37,962 bases of DNA from the NCBI GenBank assembly GCA_025965715.1, contig JAOPWJ010000195.1, positions 1 through 37,962 of the forward strand. Direction: 5' to 3'. Positions within the stretch are counted from its first letter, which is position 1; each line of letters starts with the position of its first letter. The notes below the pieces were generated by a model that saw nothing but the letters and a program-made list of their open reading frames with translations, was not told the DNA's origin and ran no database searches. Both the position numbers and the translations under genes were made by a program. This stretch comes from Blastococcus sp. GTDB lineage: Bacteria; Actinomycetota; Actinomycetes; Mycobacteriales; Geodermatophilaceae. This document shows, piece by piece, positions 35,025-37,962 of this stretch.

Positions 35025-36559
35025 GGCCGGCTGAGCGCGTCCTCGGCGCCGCCGGGGACGTTCGCGCTGCCCGCCTGCCTGCCGGTCCAGCCGCTGACGG
35101 CACGGTGCTCGATGCCCTCGAGCACGTGCTTGCCGAGCACCTCGGGCTCACCGAGCGGGATGGGGTACTGCCCGGTGAAGCAGGCCGTGCACAGCCGGCT
35201 CTTCGGCTGCTCGGTGGCCGCGATCAGCCCGGCCTCCGACACGTAGCCGAGCGAGTCGGCGTTGATCGAGGCCCGCACGCCGTCGGTGTCCAGGCCATTG
35301 GCCACGAGTTCGGCTCGGCTGGCGAAGTCGATCCCGTAGAAGCAGGGCCACTTCACCGGCGGCGAGGCGATCCGGACGTGCACCGCGACGGCGCCGGCCT
35401 CACGAAGCATGCGGATCAGCGCCCGCTGGGTGTTCCCGCGCACGATCGAGTCGTCGACGACGACCAGCCGCTTGCCCCGGATGACATCGCGGAGCGGGTT
35501 CAGCTTGAGCCGGATGCCGAGCTGGCGGATGGTCTGGCTGGGCTGGATGAAGGTGCGCCCCACGTAGGAGTTCTTGACCAGCCCCAACCCGTAGGGGATG
35601 CCGCTGGCCTCGGCGTACCCGACAGCCGCCGGGGTGCCGGACTCCGGGACCGGGATGACCAGATCGGCGTCGGCGGGGTGCTCCTTGGCCAGCCGGCGGC
35701 CGATCTCGACGCGCGCGGCGTGCACACCCCGGCCGGAGATCGTGGTGTCGGGCCGCGCCAGGTACACGTACTCGAAGACGCAGCCCTTGGGCTGCGGAGG
35801 AGCGAAGTGCTGGCTGCGCAGGCCGTTCTCGTCGATCGCGATGAGCTCGCCGGGCTCGACCTCACGGACGACGGACGCGCCGACGATGTCGAGCGCCGCG
35901 GTCTCGCTCGCCACGACCCAGCCGCGCTCCAGCCGGCCGAGCACCAGCGGGCGGACGCCCTGCGGGTCGCGCGCCGCGTACAGCGTGTCCTCGTCCATGA
36001 AGGTGATGCTGAACGCGCCCCGCAGTTGGGGCAGCACCTCCATGGCCGCGGCCTCGACCGAGAGGTCCTGGTTGGCCGCGATCAGGGCGGTGATCAGGTC
36101 GGAGTCGTTCGTGGCCGTGAACGCTCCCGGCACACCGGCGTCCGCGGCCTTGCTCGCGAGCTCGGCGGTGTTCACCAGGTTGCCGTTGTGGCACAGCGCC
36201 AGGCCGGTGCCGGCGTCCGTCGTCCGGAACGTGGGCTGAGCGTTCTCCCAGGTGGACGCGCCGGTCGTGGAGTAGCGGGTGTGGCCGACGGCCAGATGCC
36301 CGCGCAGCGAACCCAGCGTGGCCTCGTCGAAGACCTGGCTGACCAGCCCGAGATCCTTGTAGACGACCACGGAGGCGCCGTCGGACACCGCGATCCCCGC
36401 CGCCTCCTGACCGCGGTGCTGGAGGGCGTACAGACCGAAATAGGTCAGCTTCGCGACCTCCTCCCCCGGCGCCCAGACACCGAAGACGCCACAGGCGTCC
36501 TGAGGTCCGGGAGATTGGGGATCGAGGTCGTGCGTCAGCCGTCCATCACCGCGAGGCAC
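35021..36559 (-). CDS. purF: Amidophosphoribosyltransferase
   Basis: This 512-aa enzyme makes 5-phosphoribosylamine from PRPP and glutamine, the first step of purine synthesis. The Ntn-type catalytic Cys is C23 (DACGVFGV), so a propeptide of ~22 residues would be removed. The PRPP-binding VVVDDSIVRGNT is present. The cysteines in PCFYGID and LCTACFTG fit the [4Fe-4S] subtype known from Bacillus. GTG 36559 is chosen because TACCAT ends 6 nt upstream (leaderless); CTG at 36538 is an alternative. It forms a coupled operon with purM. Confidence 0.95.
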   Translation of the reverse strand: MPRGDGRLTHDLDPQSPGPQDACGVFGVWAPGEEVAKLTYFGLYALQHRGQEAAGIAVSDGASVVVYKDLGLVSQVFDEATLGSLRGHLAVGHTRYSTTGASTWENAQPTFRTTDAGTGLALCHNGNLVNTAELASKAADAGVPGAFTATNDSDLITALIAANQDLSVEAAAMEVLPQLRGAFSITFMDEDTLYAARDPQGVRPLVLGRLERGWVVASETAALDIVGASVVREVEPGELIAIDENGLRSQHFAPPQPKGCVFEYVYLARPDTTISGRGVHAARVEIGRRLAKEHPADADLVIPVPESGTPAAVGYAEASGIPYGLGLVKNSYVGRTFIQPSQTIRQLGIRLKLNPLRDVIRGKRLVVVDDSIVRGNTQRALIRMLREAGAVAVHVRIASPPVKWPCFYGIDFASRAELVANGLDTDGVRASINADSLGYVSEAGLIAATEQPKSRLCTACFTGQYPIPLGEPEVLGKHVLEGIEHRAVSGWTGRQAGSANVPGGAEDALSRP

Positions 36560-36565
36560 CCCCTG

Positions 36566-36571
36566 ATGGTA
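36566..36571 (-). promoter_or_regulatory. Leaderless -10 box TACCAT of purF
   Basis: On the minus strand TACCAT ends 6 nt before the GTG at 36559. The CAGGGG between is too close to the GTG to work as a ribosome binding site. No purine-type operator is evident. Confidence 0.5.
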
Positions 36572-36704
36572 GCGGGCCGGCCGACATCGACGGGGACGGA
36601 TGGAGTGAGCGCGGCCACTGTCGCCCGCGTCCACGCGGAACTGCGGTGCCGCGTGGTGCGTTGTCCCACGCAGGTCCCCGCCAGCCGGCGACAGGAGACA
36701 GCGG

Positions 36705-37019
36705 ATGCCGACCGACCGGCCCGACCCGGGCGACTTCCTCGAGCAGGCCCAGCGGATGCTGCGTGAGCTGTTCGGCAACCCACGCGAGGGCGACCAGCGG
36801 TGGTCGGAAGCGACGGGCCCGCGGCGCGGGTCCGAGGCGGGTGACCGGCTGAGCGCCGAGGAACGGCGGGAGAACCTGACGTTCTCGCTGGCGACGCGCG
36901 CCGTCGAGGCGCTCGAAGACCTGGCGCTCGATGTCGCCGCGATCCGCCAGCGCCTCGAGCGCACCGGCTCGCAGACCCAGGACCGACGCCCGGACGGGCA
37001 CGACGCGCCGGGGAAGTGA
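36705..37019 (+). CDS. Small hypothetical protein, helical
   Basis: This 104-aa soluble protein is charged and mainly helical. The head DPGDFLEQAQRMLRELFG and the core LATRAVEALEDLALDVAAI look like amphipathic helices; the middle (NPREGDQRWSEATGPRRG) is disordered. AGGAGA lies 8 nt before the ATG. It is divergent from purF across 145 bp and converges with an MBL gene. I do not recognise a family. Confidence 0.6.
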   Translation: MPTDRPDPGDFLEQAQRMLRELFGNPREGDQRWSEATGPRRGSEAGDRLSAEERRENLTFSLATRAVEALEDLALDVAAIRQRLERTGSQTQDRRPDGHDAPGK

Positions 37020-37039
37020 CGCTCAGTCCCCGTCGACGC

Positions 37040-37657
37040 TCACACCACGTTCGGCATTTCGGCGGCGATCGACGTGTCGTCGCCGTGCCCGGTCTTCACC
37101 ACGGTGTCGGCGGGCAGCGCGAAGAGCCGCTCACGGATCGAGCGGAGGATCGTCGGGTGGTCGCTGTAGGAGCGTCCGGTCGCCCCGGGACCGCCACAGA
37201 ACAGCGTGTCGCCGGTGAACACCGTGCCGAGGTCCGGGGCGTGCAGGCACGTGCTGCCCGGCGAGTGGCCGGGCGTGTGCAACGCGATCAGTGTCGTCCC
37301 GGCGACCGACAGCCGCGTGCCGTCACCGAGCTCCTCGTCCGGGGTGGCGTCGGGGCGCGACGCCCCGTAGACCTGGTCCCACAGCATCCGGTCCTCGGAG
37401 TTGAACCAGATCGGCGCGCCGGTGGCATCGCGCAGGGCCACCGCCGCGGTGATGTGGTCGTTGTGCCCGTGGGTGAGCACGATGCCGCCGACCCGCCGCC
37501 CGCCGATCGCGCTCAGGATCGGCGCGGCGTCGTGCGGCGCGTCGACGACGAGCACCTCCTCGTCGTCGCCGACCAGCCACACGTTGTTCTCGACGTCGAA
37601 GTCCTGCCCGTCGAGGCTGAAGACGCCTGGGACGACGACCCTGTCGATGCGGGTCAC
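37040..37657 (-). CDS. MBL-fold hydrolase coupled to a mycothiol formaldehyde dehydrogenase
   Basis: This 205-aa metallo-beta-lactamase-fold enzyme has H63-x-H65-x-D67-H68 (THGHNDH), the HTPGHSPGS and FTGDTLF ligand motifs and a late GHGDD. It resembles glyoxalase II-type thioester hydrolases. Its GTG overlaps the stop of the S-(hydroxymethyl)mycothiol dehydrogenase (GTGA). That dehydrogenase makes S-formylmycothiol, and a thioesterase here would release formate and recycle mycothiol. This is inference from context and fold. I recall the same gene order in mycobacteria (adhE2 with an MBL gene). Confidence 0.8.
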   Translation of the reverse strand: MTRIDRVVVPGVFSLDGQDFDVENNVWLVGDDEEVLVVDAPHDAAPILSAIGGRRVGGIVLTHGHNDHITAAVALRDATGAPIWFNSEDRMLWDQVYGASRPDATPDEELGDGTRLSVAGTTLIALHTPGHSPGSTCLHAPDLGTVFTGDTLFCGGPGATGRSYSDHPTILRSIRERLFALPADTVVKTGHGDDTSIAAEMPNVV

Positions 37658-37962
37658 GGGAAGACCACCACGCTCCGCAGCACCTCGCCCTTGTGCATCT
37701 TGTCGAAGGCCTCCTCCACGTCGCCCAGGCCGATCGTCTCCGAGACGAAGGCGTCGAGGTCGAAACGACCCTGCAGGTAGAGGTCGATCAGCATCGGGAA
37801 GTCGCGGCTGGGCAGGCAGTCGCCGTACCAGGAGGACTTGATGGAACCGCCGCGGCCGAACACCTCGATGAGGGGGAGTTCGATCGTCATGTCGGGGGTG
37901 GGGACGCCGACCAGCACGACCCGGCCGGCGAGGTCGCGGGCGTGGAACGCCTGCTCGAACAC
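37654..37962 (-). CDS. mscR: S-(hydroxymethyl)mycothiol dehydrogenase, C-terminal part
   Basis: Only the last 102 codons are inside the window. They read ...[39 protein letters not shown] and [13 protein letters not shown]. These match the C-terminal end of class III-type zinc alcohol dehydrogenases that use mycothiol (MscR/AdhE2), which oxidise the formaldehyde-mycothiol adduct with NAD. The zinc and NAD motifs lie beyond the edge. Its stop overlaps the start of the MBL hydrolase. Other zinc ADHs are possible, but the SSWYGDCLP stretch is typical of this group. Confidence 0.75.
   Translation of the reverse strand: MFEQAFHARDLAGRVVLVGVPTPDMTIELPLIEVFGRGGSIKSSWYGDCLPSRDFPMLIDLYLQGRFDLDAFVSETIGLGDVEEAFDKMHKGEVLRSVVVFP

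Overview
The window is a chromosomal stretch of a high-GC actinobacterium. Codon usage is strongly GC3-biased and many starts are GTG. Several genes belong to mycothiol-using actinobacterial families: a DinB/maleylpyruvate-isomerase-type protein and the C-terminus of an S-(hydroxymethyl)mycothiol dehydrogenase. A DUF3073 gene, a purF-purM pair and many leaderless promoters (TAnnnT box 6-7 nt before the start codon) also fit. Overall style suggests Geodermatophilaceae or a close relative; that family assignment is inference.

Layout. 1-3450: a PAP2 phosphatase, then a PHA synthase (phaC) overlapping a PHA depolymerase (phaZ), so polymer synthesis and breakdown share a transcript. 3579-6517: a membrane diguanylate cyclase, a small HTH protein and a convergent overlapping hypothetical gene. 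6518-7208 is non-coding. 7209-12254: a UvrA-like (DrrC-type) ABC ATPase, a DinB-like protein with a coupled small ORF, and a VOC-cupin operon divergent from a TetR gene with a clear operator palindrome between them. 12421-15034: a secreted Ig-like/repeat protein, tRNA-Lys, a 32-aa membrane peptide, and a DUF2231-Rieske fusion.

15217-19266: a GtrA-like protein, a membrane-anchored metallophosphoesterase, two lipoproteins, a tRNA-Glu/Asp/Phe cluster and a beta-carbonic anhydrase. 19295-23049: a sulfotransferase relic, a beta-propeller glycosidase-like protein, a glycosyltransferase, a conserved hypothetical and a small membrane protein. 23206-26953: a tightly coupled three-gene operon (MBL hydrolase, short AMP-forming ligase, GMC oxidoreductase with a mycofactocin-type C-terminus). 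This is the best candidate for an undescribed pathway.

27013-33130: a lipoprotein, an M23 peptidase, a sugar-type ABC importer operon (binding protein, permease, ATPase) and a divergent Leu/Val dehydrogenase. 33626-37962: DUF3073, purM and purF, a small hypothetical, and an MBL hydrolase coupled to the mycothiol-dependent formaldehyde dehydrogenase cut by the window edge.

Genes are packed into coupled pairs by 1-17 bp overlaps (ATGA, GTGA, CTGA, TGATG). Convergent genes are often separated by strong hairpins (27552-27594, 33870-33903, 18738-18767, 12403-12419). No CRISPR array, insertion sequence or integrase was seen.
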